Origin: Prochlorococcus marinus str. MIT 1013
Lineage (GTDB): Bacteria > Cyanobacteriota > Cyanobacteriia > PCC-6307 > Cyanobiaceae
Assembly (NCBI RefSeq): GCF_027359395.1
Contig: NZ_CP114778.1
Location: 1,426,001 to 1,490,000, forward strand
DNA: 64,000 nt
Direction: 5' to 3'
Shown here: positions 42,638 through 52,154 of the stretch, piece by piece
Numbering within the stretch: the stretch's first letter is position 1
Layout of the letters: the number at the start of each line of letters is the position of its first letter
Notes under the pieces: generated by a model
Seen by the model: the letters and a program-made list of their open reading frames with translations, nothing else
Told to the model about the DNA's origin: nothing
Database searches by the model: none
Program-made: the position numbers and the translations under genes

Positions 42638-42780
42638 AAGTATTTGTTAACTAAAAGAATTTTGCCTCTATTGACCAATAAGTCAATGTATCGAAAATTG
42701 CATTTTTAGAATTTATAAGAATTTTTTTATTTAGCAAGATTGAGTACGAAGCTTTTTTTACTTTTATAACTTAAATTTAA

Positions 42781-43203
42781 TTAATAATTATAACGATCTA
42801 TATTTTTACCTTTAGGAATTTTTTCTGTATTTTCGATAGATGATTTTACTTCATTTTCTAATTCATTATCATCACTAAACTCTATTGAGCTTGATTCACC
42901 TGTATATAAATCGCCTAAATAATTAATGCAATCTTCATATTTTATAGGATCTTGCACTACTTCTTCAACAATGAATGAGGCAGCTTGTTTAGGCGAAGTT
43001 TTGAATAAACCTTGTTTTTTATTTTTAATAAATTCATAGGCTGCTTGCCAGCTTGGTTCATGAGGGTTACCTCCATTCCTCATAAAGCAATATATGTCTG
43101 CTCCGTTTGTTACTGCTGCGTTAGTTTTTAATCCTAAAGTAGTACCGCAGACCAAACACATTATTGAAATAGGTAAGAAGTTTCGCTTTATCTCAAATGG
43201 CAT
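42781..43203 (-). CDS. Conserved hypothetical protein, probably exported
   Basis: The 140-residue product starts MPFEIKRNFLPISIMCLVCGTTLGLKTNAAVTNG as a signal peptide. The mature part has two cysteines (DIYCFMRNGGNPHEPSWQAAYEFIK and YEDCINYLGDLY) and then an acidic tail. This resembles a conserved picocyanobacterial family of unknown function. Nothing in the sequence suggests an enzyme. The 143 bases on the 5' side of the HNH gene start and the 220 bases on its own 5' side hold no gene. Confidence 0.7.
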   Translation of the reverse strand: MPFEIKRNFLPISIMCLVCGTTLGLKTNAAVTNGADIYCFMRNGGNPHEPSWQAAYEFIKNKKQGLFKTSPKQAASFIVEEVVQDPIKYEDCINYLGDLYTGESSSIEFSDDNELENEVKSSIENTEKIPKGKNIDRYNY

Positions 43204-43447
43204 GATTTTAAGAGAATTATCAATATTAAATTATCTATTTTTCTTTCTTCTGTCTAGCTGAGGTTCGTATTAGTAGTTCTGTTTTATTGCTTAATTTTCT
43301 TAGTTTTTGATTTGATAAAAAATCGTATTTATAAATCGATGAATGAAATGTTTTATTTGTGATCTTGTTTATTTTTTTAAATTACTAAAATATCTATCTT
43401 TTGATATAGTGATTTGATAAAAATTGTTTGTACTTAAAAACTTAATA

Positions 43448-43636
43448 ATGGATCAAGTACAAGTTAAAAAACAAGCATTTTTAAAAGAAGCTGGCTATTT
43501 TTTTCAGAATGCATCTGAGCATGCTGATGAAGGAGATTTGCAATCATGTGCTTGCTTTATCTTGAAAGCACTTAATAAAGAGAGAAAGGCTGGCCGAATA
43601 GGGCCTCAAGTGCTTCAAATAATTAAAACTAGATGA
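43448..43636 (+). CDS. Small conserved hypothetical protein
   Basis: The likely start is ATG at 43448, giving 62 residues (MDQVQVKKQAFLKEAGYFFQ onwards). A TTG at 43424 would add eight residues without conserved character. The product is mainly helical and charged, with DEGDLQSCACFILKALNKERK in the middle. I recognise it as a conserved small picocyanobacterial protein without known function. It faces the aminotransferase gene 23 bases away. Confidence 0.65.
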   Translation: MDQVQVKKQAFLKEAGYFFQNASEHADEGDLQSCACFILKALNKERKAGRIGPQVLQIIKTR

Positions 43637-43659
43637 TAATTGTATAAATTCTGAAAATA

Positions 43660-44814
43660 TTATTCTTTATTGAGGACTGAAATTGTTTTTGCAATTCCTT
43701 GTCCAGTTGGCGATTTGAGCTTTCCCATTTTATCTAGAGTGCACTCCAAAGCAGATATAACGCTAACAATATCTCTATCATTTACAAATCCTAAATGACC
43801 AATTCTAAAGATTTTGCCTTTTAAATGATCTTGACCGCCAGCTAGAAGTATATCAAAATCATTTTTTATTGATTTTCTGATATTCTCAGCATCTATATTT
43901 TCAGGTTCAACAGCTGTTATGGCTGGGCTTCCAAAACCTGCTTTTGTAAATAATTTTAGACCCATGGCTTTTATTCCTTCTTCTGTAGCTTTTTGATGAC
44001 GAGCATGACGACTGAAAATATTATTTAACCCTTCTTTTTGCATCATATTTAGTGAAGCTTCTAAAGCGAAATATAAATTTATTGCAGGAGTAAAGGGATT
44101 ACTATTCTTATTTACTGTTTTTAAATATTGTTTTAAGTCTAGATAAAATTTAGGTAAATCAGATAAAGCATTTGCTTCCCATGCTCTTTTGCTCATGGCA
44201 ACAAAACTGAGACCTGGTGGAATCATATAACCTTTTTGAGAACCTGATGCTATTACATCAATTCCCCATTCATCCATTGGGATATTGCATGCACCAAGGC
44301 TTGTTACGCAATCTGCAATGGTAATAGCCTTGCTATGAATTTTTACTTCATTATTAATTGCTTTAAGATCGTTAATTACTCCTGTTGATGTTTCTGAGTG
44401 AGTCAGAATTACCGCTTTAATTTTGTTATCAGTATCTTCTTCAAGAATCCTCTTAAATTGATTTGGATCTAGAGGTTGGCCCCATTCAGCCTTTACTACT
44501 TTTACATTTAATCCATATGCTTTTGCAACTTTTATCCATCTTTCTCCAAATTTGCCATTCTCACCACAGATGACTTCATCACCTTTGCTTAATGTATTGA
44601 TTATTCCTGCTTCCATTGCCGCTGTCCCACTTCCTGTAATTGTTAGGACGTCTGCTGTTGTTTGGTGAAGCCATTTGAGTTGCTCTGTTGTCTTTTGAAC
44701 AATTTCTTGAAAATCCCCACTCCTATGACCGATTGGGTGTTTACTCATACAACTCAAAACATTTTCCGGAACCGGTGTTGGTCCAGGAATCATTAGATTC
44801 AGTTTGTCCTGCAT
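43660..44814 (-). CDS. Class V aminotransferase (alanine/serine--glyoxylate type)
   Basis: This PLP enzyme matches the alanine/serine:glyoxylate aminotransferase group (sometimes annotated as soluble hydrogenase small subunit). The protein starts MIPGPTPVPENVLSCMSKHPIGHRS and the PLP lysine is Lys194 in SGSQKGYMIPPG. ETSTGVINDL and the C-terminal GHLGFVNDRDIV are present. In cyanobacteria it fits photorespiratory glyoxylate use. The length is 384 residues. It is divergent from cbiD. Confidence 0.9.
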   Translation of the reverse strand: MQDKLNLMIPGPTPVPENVLSCMSKHPIGHRSGDFQEIVQKTTEQLKWLHQTTADVLTITGSGTAAMEAGIINTLSKGDEVICGENGKFGERWIKVAKAYGLNVKVVKAEWGQPLDPNQFKRILEEDTDNKIKAVILTHSETSTGVINDLKAINNEVKIHSKAITIADCVTSLGACNIPMDEWGIDVIASGSQKGYMIPPGLSFVAMSKRAWEANALSDLPKFYLDLKQYLKTVNKNSNPFTPAINLYFALEASLNMMQKEGLNNIFSRHARHQKATEEGIKAMGLKLFTKAGFGSPAITAVEPENIDAENIRKSIKNDFDILLAGGQDHLKGKIFRIGHLGFVNDRDIVSVISALECTLDKMGKLKSPTGQGIAKTISVLNKE

Positions 44815-44893
44815 TTACTTATTTAAATCTAGATTATTATTATTTTAAAAAATTATTTAAGGAATTTCCTCTATCGTCAGCTCTTCGAATGAT

Positions 44894-46039
44894 TTGAATG
44901 AATTTACTCTTCCAGTTTGGGTAGTAGCGGCTGCAAAGTCTGCAACGAATATCCTCATTGGGAATAAATTCAAAGAAACTGAGACAATTGATTTACCCAA
45001 TAATCAAGATTCAATAACGGTTCCTATTTCTTCTTCTGCATTACTTGATAATGGTGAGCGATCATTAGGAGTTAGTCATTGTCAATCTGGATTATCTCTT
45101 GATGTAACAAGAGGATTAGAAGTATGGGCTTATATTCAATTAAACAAAGCAAGTTCTCATTCGCGAAAGATAGTTAAAAAGGACTTTCCTGATTGGCTCG
45201 ATTTTCATGCTGGTTATGGAGTCGGTAAATTCGAATCATCTGGTCAGCCATGCATTTCTAAGTTTACGCGTGACTTGTTATGTATCAATCTTTATCCCTT
45301 ATTGCCCAAAGGTTATGAATTTAAAGTAGAAATTGTTTTACCTGAAGGCAAAGATCGTGCTTTAAAGACAAGTAATAAAGCATTTGGCGTTGTAGATGGA
45401 TTATCACTTATTGGGACACAGGCTGAGGTGCAAATTAGTGCTTCTCCAGAGCAATTACAAAATTGCAAAGAAATTTTGCGACATAGGTCTTCTGAATCAG
45501 CATTTGATGGATGTTTGACTTTTGTGATTGGTGAAAATGGAATGGATTTAGCTTTAAAATTTGGACTTCCAGCAAAGCAAATTATTAAAACAGGTAATTG
45601 GTTAGGTCCTCTCCTTGTTGCAGCTGCGGAAAGTGGTGTAAAAAATCTTTTAATCTTTGGCTATCACGGCAAATTAGTAAAACTGGCTGGAGGTATTTTT
45701 CATACTCATCATCATCTTGCAGATGGAAGACTTGAAATACTCACTTCACTAGCTGTTAGAGAAGGTATTTCTATTGACTTAATTCAAGTTATAAGTAAAT
45801 CAACTTCTGTGGAAAATGCTTTATTAGCACTTGAGACACATAATCCAGACGAAGTTGCTTTGATTTGGAGCCGAATGGCAAAAGAAATCGAAATTAAAAG
45901 TCGGAGCTATATGAATCGATATTTGTCTTCCTCAATGAAAATTGGTTCTGTTTTGTTTGATCGTAAAAGACAAATTCGTTGGGCTGGTTTTCAGGGGTTA
46001 AAACACATTAATTCTTTAGGGTTATTTCTTAAGTCATAG
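44894..46039 (+). CDS. cbiD: Cobalt-precorrin-5B (C1)-methyltransferase
   Basis: CbiD methylates C1 of the corrin ring in the anaerobic cobalamin pathway. Family segments are FTLPVWVVAAAKSA at the start, HAGYGVGKFESSGQPCISKF, and IFGYHGKLVKLAGGIFHTHHHLADGR near residue 255-280. The length is 381 residues. The start TTG at 44894 fits the known family start (FTLPVWV). The 66 bases between it and guaA contain no gene. Confidence 0.93.
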   Translation: MNEFTLPVWVVAAAKSATNILIGNKFKETETIDLPNNQDSITVPISSSALLDNGERSLGVSHCQSGLSLDVTRGLEVWAYIQLNKASSHSRKIVKKDFPDWLDFHAGYGVGKFESSGQPCISKFTRDLLCINLYPLLPKGYEFKVEIVLPEGKDRALKTSNKAFGVVDGLSLIGTQAEVQISASPEQLQNCKEILRHRSSESAFDGCLTFVIGENGMDLALKFGLPAKQIIKTGNWLGPLLVAAAESGVKNLLIFGYHGKLVKLAGGIFHTHHHLADGRLEILTSLAVREGISIDLIQVISKSTSVENALLALETHNPDEVALIWSRMAKEIEIKSRSYMNRYLSSSMKIGSVLFDRKRQIRWAGFQGLKHINSLGLFLKS

Positions 46040-46105
46040 GCATATTCCTATGCTCTTAATTAGTCTGTTTGATAAGAATGTTTCATAAGGATTCATCAAG
46101 TTAAT

Positions 46106-47692
46106 ATGGCATCAATGATTTCAGAGGAAAAACGTAATCCAGCAATCGTCATTCTCGATTTTGGGTCTCAATATTCAGAACTAATTGCCAGAAGGATTAG
46201 AGAAACAGAGGTTTACTCATTAGTAATGAGTTACACAACCTCTGCTGAGCAATTACGATCTCTTAAGCCTAATGGAATTATCTTAAGCGGAGGCCCTGGA
46301 TCTGTTTATGAAGAAGGTGCTCCATATTGTGATCCAGAGATTTTCAATTTAGGAATTCCTGTTCTTGGTGTTTGTTATGGAATGCAATTAATGGTTCATC
46401 AGTTAGGAGGCTCTGTTAAACCTGCTACTGGTAAAGCTGAATATGGTAAAGCTCCTTTAGAAGTTGATGATCCTACAGCTTTATTAACTAATGTGATAAG
46501 TGGTTCTACTATGTGGATGAGCCATGGAGACTCAGTTGAAAAATTACCTAAGGGATTTGTCAGATTAGCTCGTACTTCTAATACGTCAGAAGCAGCTATC
46601 GCTCATCATGATAAGAGCTTTTATGGAGTTCAATTTCATCCTGAAGTTGTTCATTCAACTCATGGAATGGTTTTAATTAGAAATTTTGTATTTCATATTT
46701 GTTCGTGTGAATCAGATTGGACAACAAATCTATTTATAGATGAAGCTGTGAGCCAAGTACAGCAACAGGTAGGAGATAAAAAAGTTTTATTGGCTCTATC
46801 GGGTGGAGTTGATTCATCAACTCTTGCATTTTTATTAAACAAAGCAATAGGGTCTCAATTGACATGTATGTTTATTGATCAAGGTTTTATGAGAAAAGGT
46901 GAGCCGGAATTTCTTATGTCTTTTTTCGACGAGAAGTTTAATATTAATGTTCAGTATATCAATGCTAGAGAAAGATTTATTTCACAATTAAGAGGAGTCA
47001 CAGATCCTGAGCAAAAGCGAAAAATTATAGGTAGAGAGTTTATTAGGGTTTTTGAAGAGGAGAGTCTTCGTCTAGGCCCCTTTGATTACTTAGCTCAAGG
47101 GACCCTCTATCCAGATGTGATTGAAAGTGCAGGAACAAACATTGACCCGAAAACAGGGGAACGCATAGCTGTAAAAATTAAAAGTCATCATAATGTCGGT
47201 GGTTTGCCAAAAGATTTACAATTTAAATTGGTAGAACCTTTGAGACGTTTATTCAAAGACGAAGTTAGAAAAGTTGGTAAATCACTTGGATTACCTAATG
47301 AGATAGTTCGTCGACATCCATTCCCAGGACCAGGATTGGCTATAAGAATTTTAGGGGAAGTTACTCATGAAAAACTCAATTGCTTAAGAGATGCTGATTT
47401 AATAGTGAGAGAAGAAATAAATAAAGCTGGCTTATATAATGATATTTGGCAAGCTTTCGCTGTCTTGCTACCTGTGTATTCTGTTGGGGTGATGGGAGAT
47501 CAAAGAACCTATGCATGGCCTATTGTTCTTCGTTGCGTATCAAGTGAAGATGGAATGACGGCTGATTGGTCTCGCTTACCTTATGAAGTCTTAGAAAAAA
47601 TTTCTAACCGCATAGTTAATGAAGTCGAGGGAGTAAATAGAGTTGTTTTGGATATAACAAGCAAACCTCCAGGAACTATTGAGTGGGAGTAA
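46106..47692 (+). CDS. guaA: GMP synthase (glutamine-hydrolysing)
   Basis: GuaA converts XMP to GMP. The class I glutaminase nucleophile is Cys90 in LGVCYGMQL, with the histidine in FHPEV. The ATP-pyrophosphatase P-loop is [12 protein letters not shown] near residue 230. The C-terminal dimerisation domain ends [12 protein letters not shown]. The length is 528 residues. The DNA of the last six codons plus stop reappears several times downstream, which marks the 3' end as a probable recombination site (see findings). Confidence 0.98.
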   Translation: MASMISEEKRNPAIVILDFGSQYSELIARRIRETEVYSLVMSYTTSAEQLRSLKPNGIILSGGPGSVYEEGAPYCDPEIFNLGIPVLGVCYGMQLMVHQLGGSVKPATGKAEYGKAPLEVDDPTALLTNVISGSTMWMSHGDSVEKLPKGFVRLARTSNTSEAAIAHHDKSFYGVQFHPEVVHSTHGMVLIRNFVFHICSCESDWTTNLFIDEAVSQVQQQVGDKKVLLALSGGVDSSTLAFLLNKAIGSQLTCMFIDQGFMRKGEPEFLMSFFDEKFNINVQYINARERFISQLRGVTDPEQKRKIIGREFIRVFEEESLRLGPFDYLAQGTLYPDVIESAGTNIDPKTGERIAVKIKSHHNVGGLPKDLQFKLVEPLRRLFKDEVRKVGKSLGLPNEIVRRHPFPGPGLAIRILGEVTHEKLNCLRDADLIVREEINKAGLYNDIWQAFAVLLPVYSVGVMGDQRTYAWPIVLRCVSSEDGMTADWSRLPYEVLEKISNRIVNEVEGVNRVVLDITSKPPGTIEWE

Positions 47693-47726
47693 CGGAAACG
47701 TCTACTCTCTAGTGATAACTTGATTC
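47672..47726 (+). repeat. guaA 3'-end repeat, copy 1 (genuine guaA end)
   Basis: The core GGAACTATTGAGTGGGAG encodes the final GTIEWE of guaA. It is followed by TAACGGAAACGTCTACT, which recurs almost unchanged at copy 5 near 56.9 kb. Further downstream (47727-47929) the 240-base gap before the first TPR gene holds direct TTTCAC-type repeats and a CTCTACAGAA element but no gene. Confidence 0.85.
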
Positions 47727-47929
47727 TTATCGTTTCACACGGCATTTACTCGCCAATCAATCCTAGTGATGGCAAGGGTTTTCAGGAGTGCGTTTCACAT
47801 AGGCTTCACAAAAAATCTTTTTACTGTCTCTACAGAAATATGGTAGAAAGTCAGAGTTCTCTACAAATCAAAATTTTTTCTCTTCTATGAAGAGTTAGAT
47901 TAATTTTCTTTGAAAGCAAAGTAAATAAA

Positions 47930-49513
47930 CTAACTATCCTCTCTACGTCCAAATAACAAAGTTACATTGATTCGGCGATTTTCATATCCGTCTTTGAATT
48001 CATAACTATCAGTTTCATGAAATAAATTAGAATTGAAGATAACAGCGCGATTTTGGTTATGTGGAATAACTTGTGTATTGCCTTTGCTTTTTTTTAGTTC
48101 TTCTCGGATTTTTGTTTTGTCATTAGGATTATTGTAAATTTTAAAATCCCAATCATGTGGAGCTTCTACGTCGTAAACGATTAAACCACCAGATTTGGGA
48201 TTTAAGTTGGCTTCTTTAGGAGTAATCCAAAAATTTACATTTATTGCTGCCTGATCTGCGTGAACTTTGATGCCTCTGAGTAATGAATTTTCATTTTTTG
48301 CGCGACTATCATACTTGTAAGCCCAGATCCCCTTTATTGGATGATTTTTGAAAATTTTTGGGAACTTTTTTCTAAGCTCTTCCGCTATTTGAATAATTAA
48401 TGGACTAGCTAAACCTTCTTTCAAATAAGCCCCAAGATATCCACCACTTTTAACATCGAACCAAATTGTACTTCCCAGTAAAAATTTGCGAAGAGATTTC
48501 AGAGCAGTAGGATTTAAGAAATTATCAATGTAAGTCAACCCGAATTCATGATCGAAATAGTTCTTTGTAATTTCTTCAATATTTAAGGAATTGTTTACTG
48601 CTTCTTTTTGTAATCTAGGTGCTTCTATTACATTAATTAAACGATTATAGCTATCTTTCAGAAGGCTTTGATGTTTATTATTTAGAGTAATTAATTGGGT
48701 TTCAGATGGCCAGTTAATCTCAGTAGCAATTTTTTTATAAAGAATGGCAAGCTTAGTAAATTTTTGGGTCTCGTAATCTTGGGAGACTAAATATTCAAAT
48801 TGTTCAATATCATGTTCGATTTTAGCTTTACTGATATCTTTGAATATTGAGGTATTAGGGTCTTGATTATTCTCTCCTCTAAGTAACTCAGCACTGTTTG
48901 AAAAATATTTAAGGGATAATTCGTGCGAACCTTTTTCAAGGAGTATTAATCCCAGATTGGAATGATTATTTGCCAAATCAGGTTTTAATTCAATTGCTCT
49001 GCGAGTAGATAATTCTGCTTCTTCTAATTTGCCTAGATCTTTCAATATGACTCCCAGATTGGAATAAGTATCTGCGAAATCAGGTTTAATTTCAATTGCT
49101 TTGCGAGTGGATAATTCTGCGTCTTGTAATTTGCCAAGATCTTTCAATATGCCTCCCAGATTGGAATGTGCTTCTGCGAAATCAGATTTGATTTCAATTG
49201 CTTTTCGATATAACAATTCTGCGTCTTCTAATTTGCCAAGATTTTTTAATATGACTCCATAATTATAAAAAACTCTGTGATCTCTACCTCCTTGATTAAT
49301 AAAAAGTTGATAATATTTTGTCGCTTGTGGAATATTTCCTTGTGAATGAAACTTAAATGCTTGATTGATTATTTGTTCTTTAGAAAGTTTGGAAAGAGTG
49401 TTCGTACTAATAGTTATATTTTCTTTTTTTTCTCCTAAAGCAAATGGAACTGGGAATGTAGTTACTTTAGTGCCTGATGTATTTACTTTCTTTGTTTGCC
49501 TATGTTTCTCCAT
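47930..49513 (-). CDS. TPR array member A: leader + TPR + 2OG/Fe(II) oxygenase-like domain
   Basis: The 527-residue protein starts with the array leader (PVPFALGE at residues 21-28, then SKEQIINQAFKFHSQGN). About five TPR units follow (residues ~45-200; e.g. FAEAHSNLGGILKDLGKL). After a linker, the C-terminal ~200 residues look like a 2-oxoglutarate/Fe(II) oxygenase: VHADQAAINVNFWIT supplies HxD, NSNLFHETD the distal His, and NRRINVTLLFG the Arg. It might hydroxylate a protein or other substrate bound by the TPR part, but that is inference. It is convergent with guaA. The start ATG is at 49513. Confidence 0.85.
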   Translation of the reverse strand: MEKHRQTKKVNTSGTKVTTFPVPFALGEKKENITISTNTLSKLSKEQIINQAFKFHSQGNIPQATKYYQLFINQGGRDHRVFYNYGVILKNLGKLEDAELLYRKAIEIKSDFAEAHSNLGGILKDLGKLQDAELSTRKAIEIKPDFADTYSNLGVILKDLGKLEEAELSTRRAIELKPDLANNHSNLGLILLEKGSHELSLKYFSNSAELLRGENNQDPNTSIFKDISKAKIEHDIEQFEYLVSQDYETQKFTKLAILYKKIATEINWPSETQLITLNNKHQSLLKDSYNRLINVIEAPRLQKEAVNNSLNIEEITKNYFDHEFGLTYIDNFLNPTALKSLRKFLLGSTIWFDVKSGGYLGAYLKEGLASPLIIQIAEELRKKFPKIFKNHPIKGIWAYKYDSRAKNENSLLRGIKVHADQAAINVNFWITPKEANLNPKSGGLIVYDVEAPHDWDFKIYNNPNDKTKIREELKKSKGNTQVIPHNQNRAVIFNSNLFHETDSYEFKDGYENRRINVTLLFGRREDS

Positions 49514-49840
49514 CTCTGCCGTTTCTTTTCTCTGAATCCTTTTATGTTACTACTTATCTTGAATCCTGTTTTATTCTTTCGAAAACCATTTTTTGCCTTT
49601 TTGAGTGAAACTAAAACGTAGGTTTGTATTATATTTCTACGTAGAGAACATAGGACAAGGGGACAAAATCACCAAACGGAAACAGGATGTAATATGATTT
49701 ACGTAATCTCTATATGAATGTCTAAAACGGAAATATAAAAGGGCAAAAATGTCTCCTACACGTTTCCCATACGTTTCCCACCAGAATTGAGAGAAAATTA
49801 GTTGAGTGAAGCACTGGGATTCCAAGGAATATTTGGGGTT

Positions 49841-49861
49841 GAAACTATTGAGTGGGAATAG
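49841..49861 (+). repeat. guaA 3'-end repeat, copy 2
   Basis: GAAACTATTGAGTGGGAA followed by TAG encodes ETIEWE-stop, matching the end of guaA at all but a few bases. The upstream flank is the 180-base block shared with 62.1 kb. Confidence 0.8.
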
Positions 49862-49979
49862 TCCACAGGGCAAAAACGTAGTCCACCACTCAAATTCGTT
49901 GTCCCCCGTAAGTTCCCCGTGCTATATTGCATTTAAGAAACCCTGTCACTCACTGCGTTTTTACACCCCATATATAGTA

Positions 49980-50000
49980 GGAACTATTGAGTGGGAGTGA
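49980..50000 (+). repeat. guaA 3'-end repeat, copy 3
   Basis: GGAACTATTGAGTGGGAG followed by TGA encodes GTIEWE-stop. The 18-base core is identical to the guaA end. The ~90 downstream bases, including a TATAACTAC/GTAGTTATA hairpin and TTCCACGTGAG, are shared with copy 4. Confidence 0.88.
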
Positions 50001-50087
50001 ATATAACTACAAAAGGTAGTTATAGATTAAAAGATGTAGTTCCACGTGAGTTCAAAGTAAAAAGTTATGAACCTAGTTCTAATGATT

Positions 50088-51749
50088 TTAGGAGGTTATG
50101 TAGTGATATTTATCCGTTTGAGTAAGGATTTCAATAGCAGGTTTCAGCATATCTTTGTAGTTCTTCCATCCATTAATTGATTTTGAATTGATAGGTGAAC
50201 GAACTTCAACATTACTTCTTGTGAAGATTGAGCGAGGGTTGAGATGCGGTGTTAGATATGATTCATTCCACTTCCAACCTAACCAAGAGATCAAAGATTT
50301 AATTTCTATATTAGGATTGCTTACTAACAAATCGTAATTCAAGTCGTATATTTTTGATCTAAATCTATTCTTATACCCTGTCATTAAGTCTTCTTGATTT
50401 AAATAAACTCTTGCACAATCAACCAAGGAAGAGGAATATTCATTCCCTATAGCAAAATTTGCTCGGTAAATTGAAAGAATATTATCTAAAGGATTCCTAC
50501 AGCAGTGTATGATTTTGGCATTCGGTATTTGATTACAGATAATACCTGCATATTGATAATTATATAAGTTTTTATTAGTTGTAATATTAATTGCACCCTT
50601 TAAACTATTAGCCTTCTTCCAATATAATTGAGCAATAGTTAGTTTTTGATCAACTTCTTTTTGCTCTAGGAATGATTCCTCGAGGATATCACTCTCTCCT
50701 AAATCATTAACACAAGTATTCATAGTGAGAATTGATTCCAATAATGTAGAACCACTTCTTGGCATTCCTACAATGAAAATACTTTTTGGAGATTGCATTT
50801 GTTCTTTTTTAGTAATCTCGTTTTTATATGATTGAATTAGTAATGCTCTAGATTTATTGATAATAATTTCAGGTTTAGATGGTTTGAGATAAAGTTTTAA
50901 TGTATTTGCTAAGTTAAGCCATTTGTAACTTTCTTCGTAATTTTTCTCCTTATGAAGAATATTTGCTCTAGCGAAGTAAATATGAATTTCATCTTCTTTT
51001 GATTTGTTTTTTAAGATAGTTTCAGAAAATAGGTTATCCTTCCATATTGTATTTTTATTGGAATATTTAAGAGTCGATAGAGAAAAATATGCCCTTGCGA
51101 AATCTGGTTGCAGTTCAATTGCTTTGCGTAATGAGATTTCTGCTTCTTCGAAGTTTCCAAGATTACTCAATATTCCTCCCAAATTGTAATGCGCCTCTGC
51201 CAAATCAGGTTTGATTTCAACTGCTTTGCGTAATGAGATTTCTGCTTCTTGTGATTTGCCAAGATCATTCAATATGTTTCCCAGATTGGAATGCGCCTTT
51301 GCGTAATCAGGATTGAGTTCAATTGCTTTACGTAATGAGATTTCTGCTTCTTGTAATTTGCCGAGATCTCTCAATATGTTTCCCAGATTTAAATGCGCCT
51401 TTGCGTAATCAGGATTGAGTTCAATTGCTTTGCGTAATGAGATTTCTGCTTCTTGTAATTTGCCGAGATCTCTCAATATGACTCCATAATTAGAAAAAAC
51501 TCTGTGATCTTTAAAATCTTGATTTATAAAATGCTGATAATATTTTGCTGCTTCTGAAATGTTGCCTTCCGACTGAAATTCAAATGCTTGATTGATTATT
51601 TGGTCTTTAGAAGGTTTAGAAAGAGTATTGGTATAAATAGTAAGATTTTCTTGATTTTCCCCTACAGGGAATGGAACTGGGTATGTTTTGATCTCAGGAA
51701 TTTTCTTCTTTCCTTCTTCTTCTTCTTCTTGACTACGATTATCCATCAT
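50088..51749 (-). CDS. TPR array member B: leader + TPR + sulfotransferase
   Basis: The 553-residue protein starts MMDNRSQEEE and has the array leader with PVPFPVGE at residues 24-31. About five near-identical TPR units follow (e.g. YAKAHLNLGNILRDLGKLQE, residues ~75-240). The C-terminal half is a sulfotransferase: IFIVGMPRSGSTLLESIL is the PAPS 5'-phosphosulfate loop, and IIHCCRNPLDNILSIYR lies where the 3'-phosphate-binding Arg/Ser segment is expected. The TPR domain could select a protein or peptide to be sulfated; the substrate is unknown. A putative -10 element lies 31 bases upstream of the ATG at 51749. Confidence 0.9.
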   Translation of the reverse strand: MMDNRSQEEEEEGKKKIPEIKTYPVPFPVGENQENLTIYTNTLSKPSKDQIINQAFEFQSEGNISEAAKYYQHFINQDFKDHRVFSNYGVILRDLGKLQEAEISLRKAIELNPDYAKAHLNLGNILRDLGKLQEAEISLRKAIELNPDYAKAHSNLGNILNDLGKSQEAEISLRKAVEIKPDLAEAHYNLGGILSNLGNFEEAEISLRKAIELQPDFARAYFSLSTLKYSNKNTIWKDNLFSETILKNKSKEDEIHIYFARANILHKEKNYEESYKWLNLANTLKLYLKPSKPEIIINKSRALLIQSYKNEITKKEQMQSPKSIFIVGMPRSGSTLLESILTMNTCVNDLGESDILEESFLEQKEVDQKLTIAQLYWKKANSLKGAINITTNKNLYNYQYAGIICNQIPNAKIIHCCRNPLDNILSIYRANFAIGNEYSSSLVDCARVYLNQEDLMTGYKNRFRSKIYDLNYDLLVSNPNIEIKSLISWLGWKWNESYLTPHLNPRSIFTRSNVEVRSPINSKSINGWKNYKDMLKPAIEILTQTDKYHYITS

Positions 51750-52154
51750 CTCTTATCTTTGCTCTCTTTTGGTTCTTCGGATTTTACTACTAATTTCAAT
51801 CTTTATTAATTCTTTCTGAAATTATTTTGAACTGATAGAGAGAGAATAAAAAAAGGTCTGTATATTTTTTTCTACGTAGAAGAGCAGGTGACAAGGTGAC
51901 AGAAACATAGTTATTGCCATGAAATTGAATGAAACACTCTACTACTTCCCTACAAAAGCATCACTGAGTGTATTTTCCCTTGTGATCCATTGGTATAAAT
52001 GGGTTTTGTGTGGCAAACTTTTACCGTCTCCATGGAGAAATCGTAGAAAGATGCTTTTCTATACAAAACCAAATTATTTTTATACTTGTTAAGTAGTCAG
52101 ATTTACGGTTTTCAAACTCAGAACTGATATATATCCGCGAAAATTTTTGGATAT
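51750..52154. other. Intergenic region before TPR member C 3' end
   Basis: No gene is seen. It holds the member B promoter-like block (51781-51800), a CTACGTAG palindrome at 51872-51879, and the CTCCATGGAG palindrome at 52028-52037 followed by ATCGTAGAAAGATG. That last element recurs at 56992 and, with changes, at 47828, 54141 and 59118. Confidence 0.7.
51781..51800 (-). promoter_or_regulatory. Conserved element upstream of TPR member B
   Basis: ATTTTACTACTAATTTCAAT on the plus strand gives a TAAAAT hexamer on the minus strand about 31 bases before the start codon. The same 20-base block stands before members C and the SGNH remnant and, shortened, before member D. A promoter role (-10 box) is inferred. 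Confidence 0.5.

Larger units (their letters stand above)
49514..50087. other. Intergenic region with two guaA 3'-end repeats
   Basis: No supported gene lies here. It contains a CTACGTAG palindrome (49637-49644), a block (49679-49860) homologous to 62015-62196, two copies of the guaA-end repeat (49841 and 49980), and a perfect hairpin TATAACTAC/GTAGTTATA at 50002-50024. The open frame that ends at 50000 is not considered a gene; its last codons are the duplicated guaA end. Confidence 0.7.

Noticed and set aside
49806-50000. 64-residue plus-strand frame ending VGTIEWE
   Set aside because: Its end is identical to GuaA only because the guaA 3'-end repeat is duplicated there; the remainder shows no protein character.
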